Positions 33,721 to 42,422 of a stretch of DNA of 59,892 bases are shown here, piece by piece (within the stretch, counting starts at the first letter, position 1; every line of letters starts with the position of its first letter). The notes beneath the pieces are model-generated. The model was not told where the DNA came from. It saw only the letters and a list, made by a program, of their open reading frames with translations, and did not search any database. Source of the DNA: Thermoplasmata archaeon (lineage in GTDB: Archaea; Thermoplasmatota; Thermoplasmata; Lutacidiplasmatales; UBA184); contig JAKABH010000005.1 in assembly GCA_021801925.1 (NCBI GenBank), positions 1 through 59,892 of the forward strand. Direction: 5' to 3'. Position numbers and translations under genes: made by a program.

Positions 33721-33799
33721 CGCGTCGCCAGCCCCCGACCTGGCTTCGGACGGTCGGCGGCCGAAGGAGTCATGGGGGCGGTCGCCTCGCCGGGGCCGA

Positions 33800-34912
33800 A
33801 TGTCGGCGGAGGCCGCCGCAACGGAGCCCGACCGGAGGGCGGTGGAGCGCCCCCGTTCGGACCCCTCCTACCTGCTGCTCAACAATTACCCGCTGACGGG
33901 GATCGGGGACTTTGGCTCGGAGCTTGGGAGGACGTTCGCCGCCGCCGGGATCCCCCTCGCTTACGAGGAGACCCGCCCCGACGGACGGAAGGAGACGGCG
34001 CAGCTCGCCCGAGCGCTCCGCTGGCCCGGCACGCTGCTGGCGAACGTGGGCCTGACGGCGTGGGGCGCGTCGGGCCCCCGCAACTTCGCCGGGTTCGCCG
34101 CGCTCGGCGCCCGGATCCGCCTCGGGCGACCGACGATCGCCTTCGTCCACAACCCGATCGAGGTGATCGAGGTCGCCACCGCGGGCTACCGGATCGACTC
34201 CCTGGTCGGCCGCGGCGCCCACCTCGCCACCGCGCTGCTGCGCGGCAGCCGCCTCGTCGTCTTCAGCCCCTCGGTCGAGGAGGTCCTGCGCAGCCACTAT
34301 CGACTTCGTGCCGATCTCGTCACCCCGATCCCCTGCCCGCGGGCGATCCCGGCGGCCACGGACGAGCCCGCCCAGCCGCCGGTGGTGGTTGCCCTCGGCT
34401 ACCTGTCGCCATACAAGGGCCACGCGGCGCTGCCGGGGATCCGGGCCCGGGTCCGCGCGCCCGCGCATTTCGTCGTCGTCGGAGGGCCCCATCGGGTACT
34501 GATGCAGGACCCGGCGTATCGGGCCGCCCACGAGGCCCTGCTGCGGGAGCTGCGGGCCGCCGACATCGATCCCCTCGGGCGGATCGACGACCCGGAGCTC
34601 GACCGCCTGCTCGCCCGAACGGCGGTCGGATTGATGCCGTACGCCTCGACGCAGGGAGGGAGCTCGACGTTCTCCCGCTTCGCCTCGGCCGGTGTGCCGG
34701 TCGTCGCCCCCCGGCTGCCCCTGTTCGAATGGCTCGCTTCGATCGGGGCCGGGGTCTGGCCGGTCGATCCGGGCCCGGACGGCTTCGCGGACGGGGTCGA
34801 GCGGCTGCTCACGGACCGGACACTGCATCGTACCCTGGCCGAGCGGCAGCGATCGTTTGCCGAGTCGCACGACTGGCCCGCCTTCCTACGGAGTCTGCGA
34901 CAGCTCGCCTGA
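33800..34912 (+). CDS. Glycosyltransferase family 4-like
   Basis: A 370-residue GT-B transferase. N-domain: YLLLNNYPLTGIGDFGSELG and the IAFVHNPIEVIEVATAGYRI segment. C-domain: VVVALGYLSPYKGHAAL and HFVVVGGPHRVLM with the donor-binding loop GLMPYASTQGGSSTFSRFAS, then AGVPVVAPRLPLF. The ExFG-type motif of classical GT4 is replaced by the QGGSSTFSRF loop. Soluble or peripherally membrane-bound, presumably assembling surface glycans. Sugar and acceptor unknown. It converges with the giant membrane protein gene, overlapping it by 27 bp. The start ATG 33800 is supported only by the frame. Confidence 0.83.
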   Translation: MSAEAAATEPDRRAVERPRSDPSYLLLNNYPLTGIGDFGSELGRTFAAAGIPLAYEETRPDGRKETAQLARALRWPGTLLANVGLTAWGASGPRNFAGFAALGARIRLGRPTIAFVHNPIEVIEVATAGYRIDSLVGRGAHLATALLRGSRLVVFSPSVEEVLRSHYRLRADLVTPIPCPRAIPAATDEPAQPPVVVALGYLSPYKGHAALPGIRARVRAPAHFVVVGGPHRVLMQDPAYRAAHEALLRELRAADIDPLGRIDDPELDRLLARTAVGLMPYASTQGGSSTFSRFASAGVPVVAPRLPLFEWLASIGAGVWPVDPGPDGFADGVERLLTDRTLHRTLAERQRSFAESHDWPAFLRSLRQLA

Positions 34913-37900
34913 GGCCGGGCCCACCCGTGCGGGCGTTCGGGGGCCGTCGGCCGATCGAGGGCCGGCCGGGGGGCTCGGTCCCCGCCGGCTCGCGCTCCGC
35001 CGTACAACCGCGAGCTCGACGACGATCCAGAGCCCGGTCGCGGCCACGATCGCGGGGATCGATATCGCGTAGGCCGCGGCATCGCGGGTCGTCACGAACA
35101 CGCTCGTCGCCCGGCCGGGGTTCCACAGCAAGGTGGTGAGCGAACCCAAGGCGGGGTCGAGGGCCGCTCCACCGGTCGGGGTCAGACCCGGGTAGTAGGC
35201 GACCCGGACCCAGAGAAGCCCGCTCGCGCCGGGGTCGGTGACGGTGTAGCCGGCCGAGTCGGCCCGGACCGTGGGGCTAGGGGTCGGGGCGAGGTCCCCG
35301 AACGGGACCGTGGCGACCGCGTTCGAGACCCCGATCGAGATCGACAGATTCTCGGCCCGGGCGGCCGACGGCGCGCCGTCCGAGAGCACGGACACCGTCA
35401 CCTCGAGCGGAGCTGTCCCGGCTCCGCCCGTCCGGAACGGGGACGGCAGGAGGACCCCGTCCGGCGCGGTGGTCCCTCCGATCAGGGTCCCGTTCACGGC
35501 GAAGAGCAGCCCCGGCGGGGCGTTCGTCGTGACGACGATCTGGTCCGCGGCCGGCACCGGGCCGCTCAGCGCAAACGTCGCATACGGGGCCAGCGGTGGG
35601 GCCGGGGGGAACTGCCCGCTCACCGCGATCGTCGAGGCCGAGGCGGTCGGGAGAATCCGGACGCTCACGTTGGTCGCCCCGTTGGCCGGTGTCGTCTGGA
35701 CCAGCGAGAGCGCCGGGCCCGGGACGATCGGCGCCGACCCCGGCGAATCGGCGGCGGGGACGAAGGCGACCTCCGCCAGGTAGAGCGTGCCGCTCTCGAG
35801 CGTGAGGCTCCACGGCTGCCCGAGGGGGGCCGAACTTCCGTTGAGGTAGATCCGGTCCCACGTCCAGTTGGTCGGGGCCGGCGGTCCCGGGGCGACCGAG
35901 CCGAGCGTGAGGTTCTGGTCCCCGATCGACACCTCGAACCGGACCGGGACTCCCCCGAGCACCAGGAGCGAGAGCCACCCGGGGGCGGGGGCCCCGGCGA
36001 GCGAGAGCGGGAGGACGATCGGCGACGGGACGAGATCGCGGAGCAGGAGGGCGCTCCCGGCCGGGTCGTAGCCGCTCGAGGACGAGGCGTAGTATCCGCC
36101 CTGACCCCCGGACGGGGCGTAGCTGCCCGGGTCGACCCGGTCGACGGTCACGCCGGGGGCCGCCTCGAAAAAGTCGGCGTCGGGGAGCGCCGCGCGCACC
36201 GCCGAGAGGACCGACGACGGAGACGACAAGGCGGGTCCCTCCACCAGCACGGAGCCGACGGCGTTCCACCCGGAGCTGGCGGAGATCCGGAGCGTCCCCG
36301 AGCCGTCGCCCAGCGCGAACGGCAACTCGATCCAGACCATCGAATTGTTGGCCCCGGCGTAGCCCTGGCCGGTCTGGTACGTCGCGGTCGCCCCGGCCCA
36401 GGAGAAGGAGAGGACCCCGCCCTCGGCCCCGAACCGGACGGGGAGCCAGAGGCGGCAGCCCGTCGCGCCGCATCCGGCCGCGCGGACGGAGAGGCTCAGT
36501 ACGTGCTCGCCTCCGTCGGAGACGGCGAGCGGGCCGGGCCACGCATCGACGACGCTCGGCACCCCCTGCACCCGCGTGCTCGAGGTCCACGCCGCGCTCG
36601 GCTGCGCGCTGGGGGAGGCGGCGAGGAGCGGATCGGCCGAAGCCAGCGCGTCGCACCGCAGCCCGATGCCGAGCAGGGCGTTCGCATTCGGGGCGTAGAC
36701 CCGATCGACGAGGGGGAGCTCGTCGGGGCAGGTCGACGGGGTGAGATCGGTGGGGTAGAGGAACGCCTGGGCGGTGAGGTTGACGCCGGCGTAGGCGATC
36801 GCGTTGAGCTCCCCGTAGTCGCCGGCCACCAGGGAGAGGTGGTCGGCCGACGCGGCGACGCCCCCGTAGAAGAGGTTGCGGTACAGGACGAAATCGGCCG
36901 AGGAGTAGGCCGGCACGATCCCGACCTGGTCGGCCATGAGGCGGTTCGCGGACTGGCCGTACGAGAAGTTGAGGAACGTCCCCGAGCCGGCGGAGGAGGA
37001 CTGGGTCCCGTTGAGGACGAGGAGGTACTCGACCCCGATCGTCGCGAACAGTTCGCCGATGTAGCGGGTGGAGTTCGAGTAGAACTGCTGGTAGAGCCAG
37101 TAGGCGAACGTGTTCGACTGCGTCGGGTACGACCCGTAGGTGGAGATCCCGACCGTCCGGACGCTGGGGTAGAGGAAGAAGACGTTCTGCACGGGATGGG
37201 TCGAGTTGAACAGGAACCAGTTCACGTCGGGGTTGAACAGCGCCACGCCGGCGTAGCCGTGCCCGACCAGCTGTTCCAAGAGGGGCGGGATCGTCGCGTA
37301 GTCGGCCGGGTAGTCGATGGCGTGCATGCCGGCGCTGCCGCCATACGGGGCGAACGAGCCGTACGGAATCGCCGCGACCACGACCACGGCGCCGACCAGC
37401 GCGAAGGTCGTGTAGCGGTAGTACCGCTGGAGACGGGGCCGGGGGTAGCGTCGCCGGAGGACCCCGACGGCCCGGCGGAGGGGCCCGCGCAGGGGCACGG
37501 TCGGCGCCGTCGTCCGGGCGTGCAACGTCTCCCAGAGGGCCCCCGCCGCCAGGGCGTAGAGCGGCGCGACCACCATCCAGTCCCAGTAGTAGGAGGCGTT
37601 GAGCGCCTGGATGCCGGGGACGTGGAGATAGAGCCAGACGTTCAGCGGACCGATCGGACCGCTGGCGCCCGCCCCGAAGAACGACGCCAGGAGGACGAGG
37701 CCGAAACAGAGCAGGACGCGTCGATCCCGCGTGGCGATCCCTCCGACCCAGATGAGGACGAGGAGCGCGACGACCGCCGCGGACCAGCCGACGGCCAGCC
37801 CCGTGCTCACCTGAGCGACCATGTTGAAATTGAGGTTGAAGTAGCCGAAGAGGAAGAACACCCGCCACGGCGCGGCGCTGTACTGCACGTACGTCGACAG

Positions 37901-39040
37901 GGGCAGCGCCTGCGGGGAGGTCGCCCCGAGGTTGAGGGCGCCGAACAGCACGGTCACGAGCAGCGGGGCGAGCAGGATCGGGAGCATCCCGAAGCGGGCG
38001 TAGAACGTGGCGGCCGCGCGCCGCCACGTCGCGCGCGGCCGGTGGCGTCCGAGATACACCGCGCCGAAGACGAGATACAGCGCGACCCCGAGGAGGAACA
38101 GTTGGAGGCTCCAGAGCGAGAGGACGAGGAGCCAGAGGGCGAGCGGGAAGAACAACCACCGATCGGCCGGCCGGTCGGCAGCGCGGGCGAGGGCCGCCAA
38201 GCCCAGGAAGATGAACCCCTGCGAGACGAACTGCTGGAAATCCCCCTGCCCGTAGAGCGCCAGCTGGAACGGGCCGGCGAGCAGGAACGCCGCCGCGAGG
38301 AACTGTCCGGCGGGGCTCCGAACGAACGTGCGGACGAAGAGGAGGAACGCGATCCCGAGGAAGACCGTGGAGACGACCAGGAAGACCTTCGCGGCGGCGA
38401 CCGGTCCGATCGCGATCGCGAGCAGCGCGAGCGGCACCACCTCGGTCCCGTAGTTGACGAGGTCGACGAACGGGGCCGGGGTCGGGAAGCCGAAGTACTG
38501 GAAGGGGGTCCAGACCCCGGGCGGCGACAACAGCGCGCGGTACTGGCCGACGGTGTACGGCAGCTCGAGATTCCCGAAGGTGACGTAGGAATCGAACCGG
38601 AGAAGCCCGACGCCGAGGATCGAGAGGGCGAGGAGCGTGAGTCCAGCGCTCTGCCAGACGATCGGCCGCGCGAGGAACGCCCGAAGCCGGGGCCGGGCGC
38701 GGTCCCCGGGTCCGACGGGCGCCGGGGGCAGGTTCGGGTCGCGCGGGGCCGGCGGCGAGGCGGCGGTGATCGGGGGTCCGCACGGGAGTTCCTCGCCGCG
38801 GGCCGACGGCCCGCACGCACCCTCGGTGGGGTTGGCCGCTGCGCCGTCAGGGGACCCCGGGGAAGAGGTGTCGGGTCCCGGGACCCGGGACGGCCGCGTC
38901 GAGGTCGGAGCCGGCTCCGCTTCCCCCACGCCGGGGGCGACCCGCGCGCACGGGATAGGCCTTCTGAATGGCGGGCGGGCGACCGCCTGCCGCGTCGACC
39001 GGCCGGTTCGCCCCCGCTGCGCCGTGCTTCCCGGCCACAT
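34886..39040 (-). CDS. Giant multi-pass membrane protein, putative GT-C glycosyltransferase
   Basis: A 1384-residue protein. An Arg/Pro-rich cytoplasmic N-terminus (about 1-115) leads to a polytopic domain (about 120-660) with some 12 helices, an acidic loop GNLELPYTVGQYRA after the first helix and LYGQGDFQQFVSQGF, features of YfhO/arabinofuranosyltransferase-like GT-C enzymes. A large extracellular beta-rich part (about 660-1340; motifs WYLxQ not evident; Asn-x-Ser/Thr sequons abundant) and a final transmembrane helix (YAISIPAIVAATGLWIVVEL) complete it. Such enzymes use lipid-linked sugars outside the cell. The ATG at 39040 lies 3 bp after the upstream GT4 stop, so the two are co-transcribed. 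Activity is inferred from fold only. Confidence 0.78.
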   Translation of the reverse strand: MWPGSTAQRGRTGRSTRQAVARPPFRRPIPCARVAPGVGEAEPAPTSTRPSRVPGPDTSSPGSPDGAAANPTEGACGPSARGEELPCGPPITAASPPAPRDPNLPPAPVGPGDRARPRLRAFLARPIVWQSAGLTLLALSILGVGLLRFDSYVTFGNLELPYTVGQYRALLSPPGVWTPFQYFGFPTPAPFVDLVNYGTEVVPLALLAIAIGPVAAAKVFLVVSTVFLGIAFLLFVRTFVRSPAGQFLAAAFLLAGPFQLALYGQGDFQQFVSQGFIFLGLAALARAADRPADRWLFFPLALWLLVLSLWSLQLFLLGVALYLVFGAVYLGRHRPRATWRRAAATFYARFGMLPILLAPLLVTVLFGALNLGATSPQALPLSTYVQYSAAPWRVFFLFGYFNLNFNMVAQVSTGLAVGWSAAVVALLVLIWVGGIATRDRRVLLCFGLVLLASFFGAGASGPIGPLNVWLYLHVPGIQALNASYYWDWMVVAPLYALAAGALWETLHARTTAPTVPLRGPLRRAVGVLRRRYPRPRLQRYYRYTTFALVGAVVVVAAIPYGSFAPYGGSAGMHAIDYPADYATIPPLLEQLVGHGYAGVALFNPDVNWFLFNSTHPVQNVFFLYPSVRTVGISTYGSYPTQSNTFAYWLYQQFYSNSTRYIGELFATIGVEYLLVLNGTQSSSAGSGTFLNFSYGQSANRLMADQVGIVPAYSSADFVLYRNLFYGGVAASADHLSLVAGDYGELNAIAYAGVNLTAQAFLYPTDLTPSTCPDELPLVDRVYAPNANALLGIGLRCDALASADPLLAASPSAQPSAAWTSSTRVQGVPSVVDAWPGPLAVSDGGEHVLSLSVRAAGCGATGCRLWLPVRFGAEGGVLSFSWAGATATYQTGQGYAGANNSMVWIELPFALGDGSGTLRISASSGWNAVGSVLVEGPALSSPSSVLSAVRAALPDADFFEAAPGVTVDRVDPGSYAPSGGQGGYYASSSSGYDPAGSALLLRDLVPSPIVLPLSLAGAPAPGWLSLLVLGGVPVRFEVSIGDQNLTLGSVAPGPPAPTNWTWDRIYLNGSSAPLGQPWSLTLESGTLYLAEVAFVPAADSPGSAPIVPGPALSLVQTTPANGATNVSVRILPTASASTIAVSGQFPPAPPLAPYATFALSGPVPAADQIVVTTNAPPGLLFAVNGTLIGGTTAPDGVLLPSPFRTGGAGTAPLEVTVSVLSDGAPSAARAENLSISIGVSNAVATVPFGDLAPTPSPTVRADSAGYTVTDPGASGLLWVRVAYYPGLTPTGGAALDPALGSLTTLLWNPGRATSVFVTTRDAAAYAISIPAIVAATGLWIVVELAVVRRSASRRGPSPPAGPRSADGPRTPARVGPASGELSQTP

Positions 39041-39043
39041 CGG

Positions 39044-40270
39044 CTATCCGAACACGCGCCGGTAGATCGTCGAATAGGCGGCCAAGCCCCGCTCCGGGGC
39101 GAAGCGGGCCGCCTGGCGGAGCGACGCCCGCTCGAACGAGTCGGAGATCCCGCGGGCCAGCGCCTCCCGCAGCTGGGCCACGTAGCCGTCGATGTCGAGC
39201 GGCGACCGCACGTAGTAGCCGACCTCGCCGAGGATCTCCCTGGCGCCCGAACCGGGCGGCGCAACGACCGGGGTCCCGGAGGCGAGGGCCTCGAGGAGCG
39301 GCAGTCCGAACCCCTCTTCGCGGGAGGTGTGGAGGTAGGCGTCGGCGGCGTTGAAGTAGAGCGGATAGAGGTCCGGCGGGACCCGGTCCCGCTGGACGAT
39401 GCGACGGCCGACCCGGTAGAGCGGAGCCCCGACCTTCACGAAGGCCGTCCCGGGATCCAGCCGGCGCACGACCCGTTCCATCGTGGCGAGATTCTTGTTC
39501 CAGGTCGGGGCGCCGACACTGAGTACGAGGCGGCCGTCCGGCGGCAGTCCGAGCGTCCGTCGCGCCTCGCTCCGCGAACGGGGACGGAATACGGCCGGAT
39601 CGACCCATTGCGGGATCACCGTGCTCTCGATCCCGAGCCGGCGGGCGAGGACCGACTGGACGTGGCGGGAGGGGACGACGACCGCGTCCGCCGACGCGAT
39701 CTCCCGCCGGAGGCGAAGATTGAGCCGGTCCTGATAGAGATCGCGGAGGAGCAGTTCGGGGTGCCGAAGGGAGCGACGGTCGATCCCCCGGTAATAGTAG
39801 TCGTGGACGGTGACGATCCGGCGGGCAGCCTCGTTTCCGACCGAGTAGCCGGCGCCGCAGACGTGGACCCGCTGACCACGGAGATATTTTGCCGCCACCA
39901 GCGCCCGGTGGTTGCGTCGTCGTGCGCGGGGGGCGCCGAGGACCCCGGCCGAGGCGACCAGGCCCGGGGGCCGCTCCCGGCCGGGCGGGTTCGGCTGCCC
40001 GTGGTCCCGATAGCTCAGGTCCCACCACCGGAGCGTCGGGAAGGCCGGTCGGAGGCCGTCGTAGATCTTTCGCGCGAACACCCCGATGCCGCTGAAGGGG
40101 GGCTGGTCGTCGAGCAGGAAGATCGGGGCGAGCCCCGACGACGCCCCCGAGTCGGGGAGCATTCCCGGCCGGTCCGGCGATCGGGGCCGATCGGCGTCGG
40201 GGGCGTCCGAACGGGCCGCCCGGTCGGGCTCCAGGAGCGCGGATGCTTCGGGCGTTGTCGGGTGCGCCAT
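39044..40270 (-). CDS. Glycosyltransferase family 4
   Basis: A 408-residue GT-B glycosyltransferase. An acidic/Pro-rich N-terminus (about 40 residues) is followed by IFLLDDQPPFSGIGVFARKI; the C-domain has LVLSVGAPTWNKNLATMERV, LYFNAADAYLHTSREEGFGL and LLEALASGTPVVAPPGSGAR, the E-x7-E nucleotide-sugar motif region. It uses a nucleotide-activated sugar of unknown kind. It is followed 3 bp later by the giant membrane protein. The ATG at 40270 is 39 bp from a shared divergent TATA element. Confidence 0.88.
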   Translation of the reverse strand: MAHPTTPEASALLEPDRAARSDAPDADRPRSPDRPGMLPDSGASSGLAPIFLLDDQPPFSGIGVFARKIYDGLRPAFPTLRWWDLSYRDHGQPNPPGRERPPGLVASAGVLGAPRARRRNHRALVAAKYLRGQRVHVCGAGYSVGNEAARRIVTVHDYYYRGIDRRSLRHPELLLRDLYQDRLNLRLRREIASADAVVVPSRHVQSVLARRLGIESTVIPQWVDPAVFRPRSRSEARRTLGLPPDGRLVLSVGAPTWNKNLATMERVVRRLDPGTAFVKVGAPLYRVGRRIVQRDRVPPDLYPLYFNAADAYLHTSREEGFGLPLLEALASGTPVVAPPGSGAREILGEVGYYVRSPLDIDGYVAQLREALARGISDSFERASLRQAARFAPERGLAAYSTIYRRVFG

Positions 40271-40303
40271 GCTGTCGCACGACCCAGCGGTCGGTGGAAC
40301 AAG

Positions 40304-40314
40304 AGTTTATGAAG
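40304..40314. promoter_or_regulatory. Shared TATA region of divergent glycosyltransferase genes
   Basis: AGTTTATGAAG lies between two divergent glycosyltransferase genes, 35 bp from the plus-strand ATG at 40344 and 39 bp from the minus-strand ATG at 40270. One element might serve both, giving coordinated expression. Confidence 0.45.
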
Positions 40315-40343
40315 GGACGCGGCGCCTTCGGCTCCGACGCGCC

Positions 40344-41186
40344 ATGACGACCGTGTCGACCGCTGCATTCGGGGCTCAGGGCCGGTCGGCCGCCGGTCTA
40401 GGCCGGCCCGAAGTGCTGGTGACGCTGCCGGTCCGCGACGAAGCCCCTCGGCTCGTCGATACCCTGCGCGCCCTCTCGGCGGCGCTCGATGCCGCCGGGT
40501 TCCGGTACCGCCTCTCCGTTGCCGAGGACGGGTCGACCGACGGCACGAAGGAGCTGCTCGCCCGCCTGCCGACCGAGTTTCCCGGGATCCTGATCCAGCA
40601 ACACGAGCGGTCGCTCGGGCGGGGCAAGGCGCTTCGCCTCCTCTGGGCCCAGGTCGACGCCGACATCTACTGCTTCACGGACACCGATCTCGCGACCGGC
40701 CCGAACGCCGTGGTCGACGCCATCCGCCACGTGCTGGACGGGGAGGAGATCGTCGTCGGTTCCCGGTACGCCCCGGGCGCCGAGGTGCATCGACCGCCCC
40801 TGCGCGAACTCGTCTCGAAGGTCTACAACGCTCTGTTGCGGCTGACGTTCCGGGAGCGGATCCGGGACCACCAGTGCGGGCTCAAGGTCTTCAGCGCCGA
40901 GTCGATCCGACGCCTGCTACCGGCCTCGCGGGAGGATTCGTGGTTCTGGGACACCGAGATTCTGGTGCTGGCGCTCCAAGCGAACGTCCCGGTGCTCGAG
41001 ATGCCCGTCTACTGGGTCGAGCGGAAGACCCGTCGCACCCGCCTCGGCCGGCTCTTCTCCGACATCTACCTCCACGGCACCGGCCTGGTTCGCCTGCGCA
41101 GCCGCATCCAGATCCCGCGCGGCGAACTGCCGCCGGTCCGGCGGGCAGGCCCGACCCCGGACGCGTCGCTCAACTCCCGGTTCTGA
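40344..41186 (+). CDS. Dolichyl-phosphate sugar synthase-like GT2
   Basis: A 280-residue family 2 glycosyltransferase. The N-terminus VLVTLPVRDEAPRLVDTLR, then LSVAEDGSTDGTKELLARLP, and the DXD-like FTDTDLATGPNAVVDAI are the nucleotide-sugar site; EEIVVGSRYAPGAEVHRPPL and RDHQCGLKVFSAESIRRL match the DPM1/dolichyl-phosphate glucosyltransferase group. It lacks the C-terminal transmembrane helices of some bacterial GtrB proteins. It would transfer a sugar to a lipid phosphate to feed the GT-C protein next door. A TATA element lies 30-40 bp upstream. Confidence 0.87.
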   Translation: MTTVSTAAFGAQGRSAAGLGRPEVLVTLPVRDEAPRLVDTLRALSAALDAAGFRYRLSVAEDGSTDGTKELLARLPTEFPGILIQQHERSLGRGKALRLLWAQVDADIYCFTDTDLATGPNAVVDAIRHVLDGEEIVVGSRYAPGAEVHRPPLRELVSKVYNALLRLTFRERIRDHQCGLKVFSAESIRRLLPASREDSWFWDTEILVLALQANVPVLEMPVYWVERKTRRTRLGRLFSDIYLHGTGLVRLRSRIQIPRGELPPVRRAGPTPDASLNSRF

Positions 41187-41210
41187 ACGGCGCCCGACCG
41201 ACCGAGACGA

Positions 41211-42017
41211 TCACGGCTCCGCCGTGTCGTTCCGCCGGCCTCGTTCCGCACCGAGGGGTTCCGCCGAGGAGCTAGCCGGAGGCAAGGTCGCGCGGGAGCC
41301 CCGATCGGCGAGGGGGTGGGGGAGTCGACCCCGCGGCATCCGGCGCTCGAAGGGGGCGGCCGGCCGGCCCCGCAACCGATCCTCGCGCGGAGCCCTGAGG
41401 TGGGGCGGCCAGGGGTTTTCGGCCTCCGCCCAGAGCCCCCCCGGCGAACGGCTCGCCCCGCTCCGGCTCGGATCGAGCGGTTCGCCGACCGTCCCAGCGG
41501 GCGGACCTGTCAGGGGAATCCTCCACGGGGGCGGCGGGACCGGGGGGCGATCGTCCGCGGGACGGTCGCGCCCCCCGAGCGGGACCGACCCGGGGACGGA
41601 GCCGTCGGGGTCGGCCGAGAGGACTTCCCGAATCAGCGCGGGCACCGGCTCGGCGACCGTGGCCGCCACCGGCCCCCCCGACCGCAGCTCGCCGAGCTGG
41701 ACCGTCGACTGCAGCGGGAGAAAGCGGTGGTTGAGATCCGGCCGGCGGAGACGGCTCGACGGGGAGCCGACCGGGGCGCGGATCGGAGCCGAACGGAGGA
41801 GCGGGCGTCGGCGATGCCGCTCGATCATCCACCCGGCGAACCCCGCCGCGAACAGCCCCCCGGCGAGCGCCGCGAGCGCCCCCCGCTCCGATTCGAGGAA
41901 CGCTCCGACGGCGAGCGCGACCACGCCCGCGGCCCCCGGGACGAGGTACGGTCGCACCGAGAGCGCCCGGCGGACCGTGGGCCGCGATCCCCCGACAGGT
42001 CGCGGCATCCCGGCCAT
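41211..42017 (-). CDS. Membrane protein with Pro/Arg-rich tail, unknown
   Basis: A 268-residue protein. Residues about 22-65 form two close transmembrane helices (LVPGAAGVVALAVGAFL; ALAALAGGLFAAGFAGWMI), followed by a long charged, Pro/Arg-rich cytoplasmic region that may be disordered. The opposite strand is also open over nearly the same span (41224-42048) but is hydrophilic throughout; the minus frame is preferred because its membrane helices and ATG start look genuine. It is co-directional with the small membrane gene pair upstream of it. Could be a degraded or lineage-specific protein; function unknown. Confidence 0.5.
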   Translation of the reverse strand: MAGMPRPVGGSRPTVRRALSVRPYLVPGAAGVVALAVGAFLESERGALAALAGGLFAAGFAGWMIERHRRRPLLRSAPIRAPVGSPSSRLRRPDLNHRFLPLQSTVQLGELRSGGPVAATVAEPVPALIREVLSADPDGSVPGSVPLGGRDRPADDRPPVPPPPWRIPLTGPPAGTVGEPLDPSRSGASRSPGGLWAEAENPWPPHLRAPREDRLRGRPAAPFERRMPRGRLPHPLADRGSRATLPPASSSAEPLGAERGRRNDTAEP

Positions 42018-42104
42018 CGCCGGGTACGGCCGGCCGCCGGCGGGATGAACCTATCGTTCGACGGGAACCGACCGCGGCGCGGCCGCGCCGTCGGACCGGC
42101 CGGG

Positions 42105-42239
42105 TCAGATCGGATGGTAGGCGAACCAGAGCCCGCCGCCAATCGCCAGCACCAGCGCGATGATCACCACCGACACCCACCAGCCGGTGTAGTTGCCTTC
42201 CCGCATCTCGGGGCCCGGCGGCGAGCGGGTCGCCGTCAT
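42105..42239 (-). CDS. Micro membrane protein, 44 aa (second of an overlapping pair)
   Basis: A 44-residue protein: a short polar N-terminus, GNYTGWWVSVVIIALVLAIG as the transmembrane helix, and a short tail ending YHPI. Its ATG overlaps the TGA of the preceding 43-residue gene by 4 bp, which strongly suggests that both are translated as a coupled pair. Size and layout recall the small helices of respiratory or transport complexes, but no homology is recognised. Confidence 0.6.
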   Translation of the reverse strand: MTATRSPPGPEMREGNYTGWWVSVVIIALVLAIGGGLWFAYHPI

Positions 42240-42367
42240 GGGATCGGGGTCCCGATCATTCCGTAGATGCCCAGCAGGGCCACCGCGATACCGATGGCGA
42301 TGGAGACGGAGAACGTCACGATCACGAACATGGGGTTCACCGGGGGCAAGGGCGCATCGGCCGGCAT
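42236..42367 (-). CDS. Micro membrane protein, 43 aa (first of an overlapping pair)
   Basis: A 43-residue protein. A short polar N-terminus (MPADAPLPPVNP) precedes one transmembrane helix (MFVIVTFSVSIAIGIAVALL), with a few residues after it. ATG 42367; TGA overlaps the ATG of the 44-residue micro protein. Together they encode two single-pass helices of opposite N-terminal composition. Located just downstream of the FKBP gene in the same direction. Function unknown. Confidence 0.6.
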   Translation of the reverse strand: MPADAPLPPVNPMFVIVTFSVSIAIGIAVALLGIYGMIGTPIP

Positions 42368-42422
42368 CGGACGTACGACGTGCGGGGGGGTTCATACCCC
42401 CATCGTACGAGCGGAAACCCGC

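Noticed and set aside
41224-42048. Plus-strand frame of 274 codons opposite the two-helix membrane protein
   Set aside because: Hydrophilic Arg/Ser/Pro sequence with no structure; the minus-strand frame has membrane helices and a better start, though both are weak.
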